Below are positions 1 through 9,164 of a stretch of DNA of 64,000 nucleotides, in pieces; within the stretch, counting starts at the first letter, position 1, and the number at the start of each line of letters is the position of its first letter. Made by a program: the position numbers and the translations under genes. The DNA comes from Tectiglobus sp965247245 (GTDB taxonomy: Bacteria; Pseudomonadota; Alphaproteobacteria; Rhizobiales; Hyphomicrobiaceae). Where the stretch lies: contig CBDFGV010000003.1 of assembly GCA_965247245.1 (NCBI GenBank), positions 3,038,001 through 3,102,000 on the forward strand, written 5' to 3'. Below the pieces are notes generated by a model that did not search any database, had not been told where the DNA came from, and was given only the letters and a program-made list of their open reading frames with translations.

Positions 1-464
1 AAGAGAATGACGCCGCGCGCGTTTCGTAAGTTGCCACTGTTGACGCCTTGCTTGATAACATTGTGAGCCCCCCACAAGTTAACCTCGTAGGCCTTCATAA
101 TGGCTTCCTTGGTCAGTTGCTCGGGAGGCGTGAGGGGGCTGGGTGCAATGCCAGCGGTATGCATGAGGTAATCAATTTTGCCATGCCGTTCCAACAAGCT
201 TTTGACCTGCTCTTCGCTGGTCACATCGACCGTCTCCGCGACAACCTCCGCCGGGCCGTCATGCTGCGACGCGATGGATGCCGCGAAATCGGTGAGCGCC
301 GTTTGCTCGGTACCGACCATGATTGTTTCTGTATGATCCGCGATGACGAGCTTCTTGACGTCCAACCAGTTGAGAACGTTGGACGCCATATGTTGTCCCA
401 TGAGGCCGACACCCATGATGAGCACATTGGCTTGTGATTGATACGTAAACGGCAAAGGGCTCAT
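1..464 (-). CDS. Short-chain dehydrogenase/reductase (SDR), partial at left edge
   Basis: The gene reads leftwards from an ATG at 464 and runs off the window, so only about 154 N-terminal residues are present. It shows a Rossmann nucleotide-binding stretch with a glycine-rich loop (MGVGLMG, residues about 17-23), a later 'HTAGIAPSP' segment in the place of the SDR NAG motif, and 'NLWGAHNV', typical of the helix before the catalytic Ser-Tyr-Lys region. The catalytic Tyr/Lys would lie beyond the edge. The family is NAD(P)-dependent oxidoreductases; the substrate cannot be told. It is separated by about 215 bases from the next minus-strand gene, so it need not share a transcript. Confidence 0.8.
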   Translation of the reverse strand, partial: MSPLPFTYQSQANVLIMGVGLMGQHMASNVLNWLDVKKLVIADHTETIMVGTEQTALTDFAASIASQHDGPAEVVAETVDVTSEEQVKSLLERHGKIDYLMHTAGIAPSPLTPPEQLTKEAIMKAYEVNLWGAHNVIKQGVNSGNLRNARGVIL

Positions 465-679
465 TCAAGTCTCCGGTACGGCAAGAGTTGTGTGCTGCTC
501 GGCTCAGCAAAGTCGAGTTGAGGTAATCAATACTCTTCATTGACCAGATATGACAACTGATCAGATAGAATGCCAAGGAAATGAAAGCGGTTAGAAGGGG
601 TGATACGGGTTGAATCTATTCGCGAACCCATCGCCGCTTTTTTGGCGTCCAATACCGAGAACGCTTGCTACTTGATTCA

Positions 680-2722
680 TTACGACGCGCGATCAATTTT
701 GGTTGACTTGTGAACCAATTGCAGTGGTTGTGCCTCCCTTCTAGAGGAAAGCATTTCTGGTGTTGTTGATGGTGGTGAGCCGGGATCGATCGTCTTAGGG
801 TGCGATTGCTCGGGTCTGCGAGCATTGCCAATCTGAATCTCCAACTCATCCCTAAGGACGCCATGGATATAGTAAGTTGCTTGCGCGTGGCGAATGAGCG
901 GTTCGTCCAGCTTCACGTTGCGGCCCATGGCGATCTGAATGATGCGACGTACGCCGGGGACATCCAGATCCGCTTCAGCGACCCCGCCGACATAAGCGTC
1001 TGCGCGCATCGAATTGAAGCCACCGCTCTCGCGAGGGCGTTGCGGCTTGACTGCCGCCAGCATAGAGAGCTTGTCAACGGTCGGCACATTCGTGAGCATT
1101 TCCCGCACGTCAGGGAGACGCACACGGTCCATCGGTGAGAATGTCGTCTGGGCGCCGAAGATGCCCGTGAAGAATGTCAGCATGTCAATGCCAATAGCAA
1201 TGGCGATGGCAAAGAGGGCCAATGTATCCATCACCGCCAAGGCTTTCCAGCTTTGATAGAAACTGTGGGCGGCGGCCGTACTCTCGCGTGCCAACGTGTT
1301 GAGCCGGCCTTGATACGCGGAGATCGTATCAAATGGGAGAGCCGACTGCCGCAAGCACTGACCGCCAAAATCGATAGCTTGTGCGAATGACTGCGATGCA
1401 ATGAGATGTTTCTGGTTCTTGCATGATGCGGCAAAGGCAAGCTGGCCTACCAACAGGCGATCGACTGGTGCGATTTCGTCCTTGAGTAGTCCTGGCTCAC
1501 AGTTCGTGCCGGCAGTCGTGTCCGGAGATATGCGGCGCAGTTCGGACTGCACGGCGACGCATACTGTTACCAACTCGGACAGTGTTTGAGATGAGGGATT
1601 GAGATCGAACGCGCTCAATCGGAAAGACAGACTTGTTTGATCTTGTGTTGGGCCTGTCTTTGAAACTGACTGGCCTTGAATGAAGTTGGATTTCCCCGCG
1701 TCTTGGTCGGCTGCGTTCCCAAGTTGACGGTCAAGACCGGCCAATCTTGATTGCAATCTGGCAATATCCAATCCGGTCGATTGAAACCTGGCTTGCAGCG
1801 CGTCTCTGCGGCGTAAGGCGGTAAGACTCGAAGCTTGCAGTTCCCGGGCAATCTCACGTTTCTTGCGACATGCTGCGCCGCAGCCCTCTTTGCCTGTCAG
1901 CCCTTCTCCCGTAACGCCGAGCGCCTCCTTAATAACATCTGCCTCTGCTTTGCGGTAAGCTGAATCGCGCTTCCGATAGTCATCTGAGTGTACGGTAATG
2001 TCTTTGGCTAACTCCGCATGGGTGCGCTGCAGGTTCGCGATGCGCGCGGCAAGCGTTGCTCGCTCCGTTCTGATCACATCAAGACGGCCTTCGACCTTCT
2101 CATTTCGCTTCCGGCGTTTGGCGTTTTCGAGCTCGACCTGATCAACCTTGGCCTGCTGCATAGCGCGCAACTGAGTTGCGAACCGAGCCTCAAGAGCGCT
2201 CAGTTTCTGAATACTGTTGCGATATTCCTGCCAGGGAAGGCTGGTGCGAATATTTGCTTTCGCTCTGAGTAGCTCGTTGTCGAGTTGGGCCGGAACCTCA
2301 TTGATGATGCGCGTAACCGCTGTTTGCGCCTCGATGTCGGCAAATGCGCGGCGATAATTCTGGTCTGCGGCATTCGAGAAAATGCTGTCGTAGGAGAAGA
2401 AAACGGAACAGGCCATGGTAGCGAGGAACATCACCATAAAGGCGGCGTTGGTGATCCAGGCTCCCGGCGCCCCCCAGTATTTGAGGCGGTCACCGATAAT
2501 CCATGCTGAAACGAGCATGATACCCTGAATGCCGATGGTCGCGAGCAGCGCCATGGTCGGGAAGGCGTCTCCGGCGGCGGTGAAATGCGACATGCCCGTG
2601 AGGGTTGTGTATCCAGAGTATATCGACAAGGTGATGCCGCAGATCAAAAGGATGATCGTGCTCTTATGGGAAAGCAATCCAGCAATCAAACTCTGCGCAA
2701 ACGCGTGACGCGACATGGTCAT
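680..2722 (-). CDS. Large membrane protein with central coiled coil, function unknown
   Basis: I do not recognise this 680-residue protein. The N-terminus holds three hydrophobic segments (about residues 18-42, 52-77 and 88-112). They are followed by a long charged, Arg/Lys/Glu/Ala-rich region (about 125-345) with coiled-coil character and a 'GCGAACRKK' cysteine cluster near its middle. Another hydrophobic segment lies near 495-525. The C-terminal tail of about 150 residues is polar and low in complexity. The topology suggests an inner-membrane anchor with a large cytoplasmic or periplasmic coil. The start is ATG at 2722 (a second ATG lies two codons on) and the ribosome site is weak. The neighbours give no functional clue. 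Confidence 0.65.
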   Translation of the reverse strand: MTMSRHAFAQSLIAGLLSHKSTIILLICGITLSIYSGYTTLTGMSHFTAAGDAFPTMALLATIGIQGIMLVSAWIIGDRLKYWGAPGAWITNAAFMVMFLATMACSVFFSYDSIFSNAADQNYRRAFADIEAQTAVTRIINEVPAQLDNELLRAKANIRTSLPWQEYRNSIQKLSALEARFATQLRAMQQAKVDQVELENAKRRKRNEKVEGRLDVIRTERATLAARIANLQRTHAELAKDITVHSDDYRKRDSAYRKAEADVIKEALGVTGEGLTGKEGCGAACRKKREIARELQASSLTALRRRDALQARFQSTGLDIARLQSRLAGLDRQLGNAADQDAGKSNFIQGQSVSKTGPTQDQTSLSFRLSAFDLNPSSQTLSELVTVCVAVQSELRRISPDTTAGTNCEPGLLKDEIAPVDRLLVGQLAFAASCKNQKHLIASQSFAQAIDFGGQCLRQSALPFDTISAYQGRLNTLARESTAAAHSFYQSWKALAVMDTLALFAIAIAIGIDMLTFFTGIFGAQTTFSPMDRVRLPDVREMLTNVPTVDKLSMLAAVKPQRPRESGGFNSMRADAYVGGVAEADLDVPGVRRIIQIAMGRNVKLDEPLIRHAQATYYIHGVLRDELEIQIGNARRPEQSHPKTIDPGSPPSTTPEMLSSRREAQPLQLVHKSTKIDRAS

Positions 2723-3169
2723 TCACCGCATTAACCATACTACGATCCGGCGCGCACTGCTTCGCCGCTCAAGCAAAAGTGGCGAATAGGGTGATGCCGG
2801 GATCGGATACCGCTTCTCTTGAGAGCCGAAAAATCAGCTCCATCCTTCGTGGATGCTACTGCGGATTGGCTCCTGGTAGGCAGATTTCGCCGGCAAAAAG
2901 AGACTGCTGGTTATGCTCTTAATCTTCGTCGACGGCTAAGCTGGAACAAACTTAGGAAACTGCCATGATGCTTGGGCGGCGAAGATTGGACCAATCGCAC
3001 GAGCGATTGCCGTAGAGGACGGCAGCAATGGCAATAAGAACAGGTCGAGGAAACTAGCCAAAGCCGATCGGGCCGAAGGCGACTTACTAAGGGCATGACT
3101 TGTGACCGAGGCTGGCGGTAGGTGGGATCACGCTATTCCGGCAATTCGGATAACAAGTGGCATATCTAG
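2723..3169. other. Intergenic region upstream of the liv/hydroxylase operon
   Basis: No convincing gene is visible in these 447 bases between divergent units. The region should hold the promoter of the long plus-strand operon that starts at 3170. A small dyad, CAATCGC-acga-GCGATTG, lies at 2992-3009 and could be an operator or just a hairpin. I see no clear sigma-70 -35/-10 pair that I would defend. Confidence 0.4.
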
Positions 3170-4180
3170 ATGAGGCAGTTCATTGAGCGACGGCCGATTT
3201 GGTCGCTGATCATCTTGGTAGCAGTCATACTTTTTGTATGGCTGATCGTTGCGCCTTGGCCGGATGGGCTTAAGGCCGTCCTCGGACGCAAGAAGGTGTT
3301 TCTGAGTGCGCTGCTCAACGGCATTACGCTCGGTGGGCTCTACTTCCTGGTGGCCTCCGGTTTCACATTGATTTTCGGATTGATGCGCAACGTCAATCTG
3401 GCCCACGGATCGCTCTATCTGTTGGGTGGCTACGTCGGCTATGAGATTGCAAACTGGACCGGCCTCTGGCTTTTGAGCTTCGCCGTCGCTTTCCTCGCAA
3501 CCGCCATTATCGGAATAGCACTGCAGTTTTTTGTCTTTCGCCGTATGGAGGGAGAAGATCTGCGCCAAACACTGGTGACAATCGGAATATCGATTGTTGT
3601 CGCTGATCTCATGCTGTGGATTTGGGGTGGCGACTTTTACCAGATCCAAACCCCGGATTGGTTGTTTGGTGCAGTCAAGACGCCCTTTGTGACGGCGGTG
3701 CGTAGTTCAGGGGAAGCGGTCTACCTTAAGTATCCATTAGTGCGCCTAGTCATTCTTCTAGCCTCAATCGTCATTGGCATACTGATGTGGCTCGCACTGA
3801 CGCGCACCCGCATTGGCATGATGATCCGTGCCGGTGTGGATGATCGTGAGATGCTGGCTGCAAGCGGCGTTCGCGTACAGCGCATCTTTCTTCTGGTGTT
3901 TGCGTTTGGTGCCGGTCTTGCTGGGCTAGCTGGCGTTGTCGGAGGAACATTTCAATCCCTCGCACCGGGAGAAGATATTCGCTTCCTGCTCGCGTCCTTA
4001 GTGGTCGTCATCGTCGGCGGCATGGGATCGATCCCAGGAGCTGCCCTTGGTGCGTTGCTCATTGGCTTGGCCGAGCAATTCGGGTCGGTCTACATGCCAA
4101 CCTATGCCGTCGTCCTCACGTTTCTCATCATGGTCGTGGTGCTCGCCTTCCGACCGCAAGGCTTGTTGGGGAGAGGCTAG
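3170..4180 (+). CDS. livH: Branched-chain amino acid type ABC transporter permease (LivH family)
   Basis: This is a 336-residue inner-membrane permease of the HAAT (Liv) importer class. It has an N-terminal hydrophobic segment followed by the LivH block 'NGITLGGLYFLVASG', the 'NLAHGSLYLLGGYVG' motif and a C-terminal 'GGMGSIPGAALGALLIG' loop typical of the ATPase-contacting region. It is about 40 residues longer than E. coli LivH because of the N-terminal extension. It opens an operon, with livM starting 3 bases after its stop. The cargo of such transporters ranges from amino acids to amides and aromatic acids. Given the hydrolase and hydroxylase genes downstream, the substrate is probably not simply leucine. 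The start has only a weak Shine-Dalgarno. Confidence 0.9.
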   Translation: MRQFIERRPIWSLIILVAVILFVWLIVAPWPDGLKAVLGRKKVFLSALLNGITLGGLYFLVASGFTLIFGLMRNVNLAHGSLYLLGGYVGYEIANWTGLWLLSFAVAFLATAIIGIALQFFVFRRMEGEDLRQTLVTIGISIVVADLMLWIWGGDFYQIQTPDWLFGAVKTPFVTAVRSSGEAVYLKYPLVRLVILLASIVIGILMWLALTRTRIGMMIRAGVDDREMLAASGVRVQRIFLLVFAFGAGLAGLAGVVGGTFQSLAPGEDIRFLLASLVVVIVGGMGSIPGAALGALLIGLAEQFGSVYMPTYAVVLTFLIMVVVLAFRPQGLLGRG

Positions 4181-4183
4181 GCC

Positions 4184-5257
4184 GTGGCAGCGATTGATGA
4201 CAAGCCAGCGATTCAGCAGACCGGGCAACAGCCCGGTCGCAGCACCGGACTATTCAGTCAACTCGACCGCGTGCACCCGATTACCTGGTTGGTCGTCGTA
4301 TTTTTGTTGTTTGTGCCGGCTTTTACAAATGACTTTGTCCAGTTCCAGATCTTCGGATGGGCGTTCATTCTCGGCATGATTTCTCTCAGCCTGATGTTCC
4401 TTGCCGGATATGGTGGAATGGTCAGTCTGGTTCAGATGTCAGTCGCAGCGTGTGCCGGCTATATGGTTGCGATATTCGGTGATAGCGCCGTCAAGGAGAT
4501 CAGCCTTGGATGGCCTTGGTGGGCGGCGGTGCCGGTTGCACTACTCATTGCGGTCGTATTCGGGACGATCTCCGGTGCGCTGTCGGTGCGCACCGAGGGC
4601 ATTTACACGATCATGATCACGCTGGCTATCGCATCAGCGTTCTTCTATTTCACACGTCAGAATTACACGATATTCAACGGATTCAGCGGCTTCAATTCTG
4701 TCCTACCACCGCCGCTCTTTGGCATTGATTGGCGCGCGGCAACACCATTCTATTACGTTAGCTTGTTTTTCGCAGCGCTCAGTTATTTGATCGTTTTGTA
4801 TGTCTCGAAGTCACCGTTCGGGCTGGCCTTGCAAGGCATTCGTGATAATGCGCGGCGCATGTCGGCACTTGGCTACAACGTTACGGCGCACCGCATTGCT
4901 GCGTACTCTTTTGCTTCCTTGATTGCTGCTGTCGCTGGTATTCTGTTGACTTGGCAAAACAGCCAGATCTCACCAGGCACAGCTGGTATAGCACGTGTTA
5001 TTGATATCCTGATCATCGCTGTTGTCGGCGGCATCGGGCATCCGATTGGCGCGTTCATCGGGGCGTTCATCTACGTTCTGCTGCGAACTTTTGCGTTGGA
5101 TATATTGGTTGGCCTTGGCCTGGATGGACAGCGCTTCCAGCTGCTGATTGGGATTGGCTTCCTACTTATCGTTTTCTTCTCACCGGACGGCGTCATCGGA
5201 CTTTGGCGACGTTGGAAGGACCGCTTGTTTGGTCCACGCCAAGAGGAGAGACCCTGA
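4184..5257 (+). CDS. livM: Branched-chain amino acid type ABC transporter permease (LivM family)
   Basis: This 357-residue second permease of the same importer starts at a GTG three bases after the livH stop. It has about ten hydrophobic segments, the LivM-typical 'LAGYGGMVSLVQMSVAACAGY' region near residues 70-90, an 'SVRTEGIYTIMITLA' segment, and 'VVGGIGHPIGAFIGAF' in the conserved cytoplasmic loop. The first about 25 residues are polar and cytoplasmic. Its stop TGA overlaps the ATG of the next ATPase gene, so translation is coupled. It pairs with LivH in the membrane to form the translocation path. Confidence 0.9.
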   Translation: MAAIDDKPAIQQTGQQPGRSTGLFSQLDRVHPITWLVVVFLLFVPAFTNDFVQFQIFGWAFILGMISLSLMFLAGYGGMVSLVQMSVAACAGYMVAIFGDSAVKEISLGWPWWAAVPVALLIAVVFGTISGALSVRTEGIYTIMITLAIASAFFYFTRQNYTIFNGFSGFNSVLPPPLFGIDWRAATPFYYVSLFFAALSYLIVLYVSKSPFGLALQGIRDNARRMSALGYNVTAHRIAAYSFASLIAAVAGILLTWQNSQISPGTAGIARVIDILIIAVVGGIGHPIGAFIGAFIYVLLRTFALDILVGLGLDGQRFQLLIGIGFLLIVFFSPDGVIGLWRRWKDRLFGPRQEERP

Positions 5258-6039
5258 TGGCAACAGTTGCAGGCCGCCTTGCGGTTGCGAGTACAGCCAA
5301 TGCACTTGAGCTTCGCGGTGTCAGCCGACACTTTGGTGAGCTTGTGGCAATCGACGATGTCACGATCAGCGTCAAGCCAGGCGAACGACGCGCCATTCTC
5401 GGTTCAAACGGTGCTGGTAAAACAACGCTATTTAATGCGATTACGGGAGACTTTCCGCCGACGTCCGGAACTATCCGCTTTTTCGGTGAAGACATTACCA
5501 CCTTCCCGCCGCAGGAACGCATCCGCCGTGGTTTGCGTCGAACGTATCAGATATCGCTCTTGTTTGCGGGACTGTCGGTGGTCGACAATGTCTACCTCGC
5601 GTGCCGCGGTGTCTCGCGTGGACGTTTCTCCTTGATCCGCCCCACACGCAACGATGCCCTTATGCAATCCGCTGAAGATCTTGTTGCCGCAGTTCACTTG
5701 AGCGATGCGAAGGATCAGTTAGTGGCAGAGCTGAGTCATGGGCAGCAACGTCAGTTGGAAATCGCATTAGCGTTTGCCGGCGCGCCGCGTTTCATACTTT
5801 TCGATGAGCCTGCGGCCGGGCTTTCACCGACAGAGCGTTCGGAACTAGTCGAAATTCTGCAGTCCCTGCCTGACCATGTCGGCTATATCATTATCGAGCA
5901 TGACATGGATGTTGCGCTCCGCGTTGTCTCCAGTGTGACCATGATGCATAACGGCCGCGTCTTTAAGGAAGGCAAGCCCGAGGAAATCGAATCCGACCCC
6001 GAAGTGCAGGAGCTTTATCTGGGGGATGGCCATGGTTGA
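5257..6039 (+). CDS. livG: ABC transporter ATP-binding protein (LivG family)
   Basis: This is a 260-residue ATPase of the Liv importer. Walker A is GSNGAGKT at about residues 49-56, the Q-loop lies in 'RRTYQISLLF', the signature is the slightly altered LSHGQQRQLE, and Walker B is FILFDEPAAGLSP. The switch histidine is in 'IIIEHDMDV'. The start is placed at the ATG overlapping the livM stop because of the AAGAGGAGAG ribosome site just before it; a longer in-frame upstream start would run back into livM. The next gene overlaps its end by 14 bases, which suggests equal expression of the two ATPases. Confidence 0.9.
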   Translation: MATVAGRLAVASTANALELRGVSRHFGELVAIDDVTISVKPGERRAILGSNGAGKTTLFNAITGDFPPTSGTIRFFGEDITTFPPQERIRRGLRRTYQISLLFAGLSVVDNVYLACRGVSRGRFSLIRPTRNDALMQSAEDLVAAVHLSDAKDQLVAELSHGQQRQLEIALAFAGAPRFILFDEPAAGLSPTERSELVEILQSLPDHVGYIIIEHDMDVALRVVSSVTMMHNGRVFKEGKPEEIESDPEVQELYLGDGHG

Positions 6040-8263
6040 TCGCTCGCGTGGTGCGCGCATTTCATCGGACCCCACTCTGCAGATCCGTGGGCTCAATGTC
6101 TTCTATGGACAAAGCCATGCCCTGCAAGGTGTTGACCTGACACTCGACAGCGGCGTCCTCGCGGTTGTTGGTCGAAACGGAATGGGCAAGACCACCACCT
6201 GCCAGGCCATCATGGGGCTGGTCCCGGCCAGTAGCGGATCGATCACATTTGAAGGAGAACAATTGGTTGGGCGTTCGCCAAGCGACATCGCCCGCCTCGG
6301 CATTGGCTATGTTCCACAAGGGCGAAGGCTCTGGCCATCTCTTACGGTCGATGAACATTTGCGGTTGGGCGAAACCAATGGTCGTAGCGCCTGGAACCGT
6401 GAACGCATCTATGACACTTTCCCAAGGTTAGCCGAGCGTCGCAAGAATGGGGGCGGTCAACTATCTGGCGGCGAACAACAGATGCTGGCAATTTCCCGCG
6501 CCTTGCTCGCCAATCCAAAACTTCTCGTCATGGACGAGCCAACAGAAGGCTTGGCACCTGTCATCGTTGCACAGGTTGAGGAGATGTTGATCGAGCTTGC
6601 CGACGACGGCGACATGTCGGTTCTCGTCATTGAGCAAAACATAGGCGTTGCGACAGCTGTTTCCGAACAAGTCGCGATCATGGTCAATGGTCGCGTTAAT
6701 CGCATTATGGATGCGGGCCGCCTCGCTGCGGATCGAGACTTACAGCAGCGTCTGCTTGGTGTCGGGCGCCATGGTCACGGCGACGTCCCGATTGACGTTG
6801 ATCTTCCTGACGCCACCGAAGCGCCTGCCCGGCGGAATGGTCGTTCGCGTGCGGCTCTGCGTTCATCGCGAGCCGCGTACATCTCCAATCCGGTACAGCC
6901 AACGCGCTGGTCACAACCAGTCGACGAAGAGCTCACGCGCCAGGATACGGCAATGCCGGCGACGTCGTATACGAGTGCGCACGCGGAATTGCGACCTCTG
7001 ACGTTGGATGGTGAGAATGTCGTCCTGGTTGTCGGAACATTCGATACCAAGTCTGCTGAGCTGAAGTTCATTCGGGACGAGCTCTTGAGTGCCAAGGTCA
7101 AGGTGCGGACGGTTGATGTTTCGACGTCTGGGAAGCCATCTGGAGCGGATGTTCCTCCGCATCAGGTCGCTGCTTACCACCGCAAAGGGCCCAATGCTGT
7201 CTTCGTCAATGATCGTGGCGCGGCGGTTCGCGAAATGACAGTGGCATTGCAGACTTGGATTGAGCGCCAACGCGGAATTGCGGGCATAATTTCGGCAGGT
7301 GGAAGTGGCGGCACGGCGCTTGTGACGCCCGCCATGCGGCAGTTACCTGTCGGACTGCCAAAGCTGATGATCTCGACTGTGGCATCGGGCGACGTTCGCC
7401 AATACGTCGGCCCGTCTGACATCATGATGATGTATTCCGTCACCGATGTTCAAGGGATAAACTCGATATCGCGCCAAGTCTTGGCGAATGGTGCGAACGC
7501 GCTTGCCGGTATGGTCAAAGTGGATCGTGACAATGACACTCGGCAGCGGCGACGCGCACGAGTAACGCCGGACCTTCCAGCAATAGGTTTGACGATGTTT
7601 GGGGTGACAACCCCTTGTGTGCAGCAGGTCGTTCAACAACTTGAGGGCAGCTTCGACTGCCTGGTCTTCCATGCGACTGGCGTTGGCGGTCAGTCGATGG
7701 AGAAGCTCGTCGATTCAAACATGCTGACCGGCGTCATCGATGTCACCACGACGGAAATCTGTGACTACTTCATGGGAGGTGTGTTCGCTGCGACTGAAGA
7801 CCGTTTTGGCGCCATCATACGGAGCGAGATGCCCTATGTCGGAGCCTGTGGTGCCCTTGACATGGTCAACTTTGGCGCTCGCGACACGGTCCCGGAGAAG
7901 TATCGCCATCGCAATCTCTACGAGCACAATCCGCAAGTGACGCTCATGCGGACAACAGTCGAAGAAAACGACAGAATGGGCCGCTGGATTGGCGAACGGC
8001 TGAACCAGATGAACGGTGATGTTCGCTTTTTCCTGCCGGAAGGCGGCGTTTCGATGATTGATGCACCTGGTCAGCCGTTTCATGATCCAGAAGCAGACGC
8101 TGCTCTGTTCCGCGCGCTTGAAGAGACGGTCAAACAGAACGCCCGGCGCCAGCTCGTACGGCTTCCACACAATGTCAACGATGCTGCGTTCAGCGATGCC
8201 TTGGTTGCAGCTTTCCGATCACTCCATGGCGGTCAGACAACGCGCCGCCGTCTAACGAGGTAA
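6026..8263 (+). CDS. LivF-type ATPase fused to a Tm-1-like (UPF0261) domain
   Basis: This 745-residue protein joins two units. Residues about 15-250 form a LivF-type ABC ATPase: Walker A GRNGMGKT near 49-56, signature LSGGEQQM, Walker B LLVMDEPTEGLAP and switch 'VLVIEQN'. A polar Arg/Ala-rich linker (about 255-325) leads into a complete UPF0261/Tm-1-like domain (about 328-740) with the family marks 'VVGTFDTKSAEL', 'ISAGGSGGTAL' and 'PVGLPKLMISTVASG'. UPF0261 is the N-terminal half of the tomato antiviral protein Tm-1, where it binds nucleotide; its bacterial role is unknown. The next gene, 3 bases on, encodes the family of the other Tm-1 half. The fusion physically ties the Tm-1 unit to the importer. 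An alternative start is the ATG two codons later. Confidence 0.88.
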   Translation: MAMVDRSRGARISSDPTLQIRGLNVFYGQSHALQGVDLTLDSGVLAVVGRNGMGKTTTCQAIMGLVPASSGSITFEGEQLVGRSPSDIARLGIGYVPQGRRLWPSLTVDEHLRLGETNGRSAWNRERIYDTFPRLAERRKNGGGQLSGGEQQMLAISRALLANPKLLVMDEPTEGLAPVIVAQVEEMLIELADDGDMSVLVIEQNIGVATAVSEQVAIMVNGRVNRIMDAGRLAADRDLQQRLLGVGRHGHGDVPIDVDLPDATEAPARRNGRSRAALRSSRAAYISNPVQPTRWSQPVDEELTRQDTAMPATSYTSAHAELRPLTLDGENVVLVVGTFDTKSAELKFIRDELLSAKVKVRTVDVSTSGKPSGADVPPHQVAAYHRKGPNAVFVNDRGAAVREMTVALQTWIERQRGIAGIISAGGSGGTALVTPAMRQLPVGLPKLMISTVASGDVRQYVGPSDIMMMYSVTDVQGINSISRQVLANGANALAGMVKVDRDNDTRQRRRARVTPDLPAIGLTMFGVTTPCVQQVVQQLEGSFDCLVFHATGVGGQSMEKLVDSNMLTGVIDVTTTEICDYFMGGVFAATEDRFGAIIRSEMPYVGACGALDMVNFGARDTVPEKYRHRNLYEHNPQVTLMRTTVEENDRMGRWIGERLNQMNGDVRFFLPEGGVSMIDAPGQPFHDPEADAALFRALEETVKQNARRQLVRLPHNVNDAAFSDALVAAFRSLHGGQTTRRRLTR

Positions 8264-8266
8264 CAG

Positions 8267-9103
8267 ATGCCATTGATCGAACGAAGAGTTCTTCTTGAGA
8301 AGTTTCACGCCATGAAGGCGGCTGGTGAGCCGATTGTCGGTGGTGGTGCAGGAACTGGGCTTTCTGCCAAGTGCGAGGAAGCCGGCGGCATCGACTTGAT
8401 CGTCATTTATAACTCGGGACGTTACCGAATGGCTGGTCGCGGTTCGCTCGCCGGTTTAATGGCCTACGGCAACGCCAATGAGATTGTCATGGAAATGGCG
8501 AACGAAGTTTTGCCTGTAGTGAACAGCACACCGGTCCTCGCCGGCGTCAATGGCACAGATCCATTTTGCAACTTTGACAAGTTTCTTGATGACCTGAAAG
8601 CCGTGGGTTTTTCTGGAATCCAGAACTTCCCAACTGTCGGTCTGATCGATGGAACATTCCGCGCGAACCTGGAAGAAACTGGAATGTCATTCGCGATGGA
8701 AATTGATGTCATCGCCAAGGCGCATGCCAAAGACATGCTGACAACACCTTATGTTTTCAGCACAGATGATGCCGAGGCTATGGCGAAGGCTGGTGCCGAT
8801 ATCGCGGTCTGTCATTTGGGGCTGACAACTGGCGGCTCAATCGGGGCAGAGACGTCTCTGAAGCTCGATGACTGTCCGGCATTGGTGGACACCTGGGCAG
8901 AAGCTGCGTTGAAAGTGAATAAAGATATCATTGTCCTGGTCCACGGCGGCCCCGTTAGCCAGCCGGAAGACGCTGAATATGTTCTCGCAAACACTGAAAA
9001 TTGCCACGGGTTCTACGGTGCTTCCTCGATGGAAAGGCTACCTACCGAAGTGGCACTGACTGAGCAGACCCGAAAGTTCAAACAAATCCGCGGCAAGTCG
9101 TGA
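8267..9103 (+). CDS. Tm-1-type TIM-barrel / phosphoenolpyruvate hydrolase family protein
   Basis: This 278-residue TIM-barrel protein is of the kind annotated as phosphoenolpyruvate hydrolase family or IGPS-like TIM barrel. Visible family marks are 'GGGAGTGLSAKCEEAGG' near the N-terminus, 'YNSGRYRMAGRGSLAGL', 'GVNGTDPF', 'GFSGIQNFPTVGLIDG', 'AVCHLGLTTGGSIGA' and 'VLVHGGPVSQPEDAEYVL'. This fold is the C-terminal half of plant Tm-1. The gene follows the UPF0261 fusion by 3 bases and begins at an ATG just after that stop. No reaction is proven for this subgroup, so an enolpyruvyl or phospho-sugar substrate is only an inference. It is probably cytoplasmic, as no signal peptide is seen. Confidence 0.85.
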   Translation: MPLIERRVLLEKFHAMKAAGEPIVGGGAGTGLSAKCEEAGGIDLIVIYNSGRYRMAGRGSLAGLMAYGNANEIVMEMANEVLPVVNSTPVLAGVNGTDPFCNFDKFLDDLKAVGFSGIQNFPTVGLIDGTFRANLEETGMSFAMEIDVIAKAHAKDMLTTPYVFSTDDAEAMAKAGADIAVCHLGLTTGGSIGAETSLKLDDCPALVDTWAEAALKVNKDIIVLVHGGPVSQPEDAEYVLANTENCHGFYGASSMERLPTEVALTEQTRKFKQIRGKS

Positions 9104-9164
9104 CCGCGCAACAATGAGACTGCATCGGTGATCGCATCGATGAGTGACTTCAGGAGGTAACGTT

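Noticed and set aside
48..437. Plus-strand open frame at the left edge
   Set aside because: The minus strand encodes a clear short-chain dehydrogenase over the same bases.
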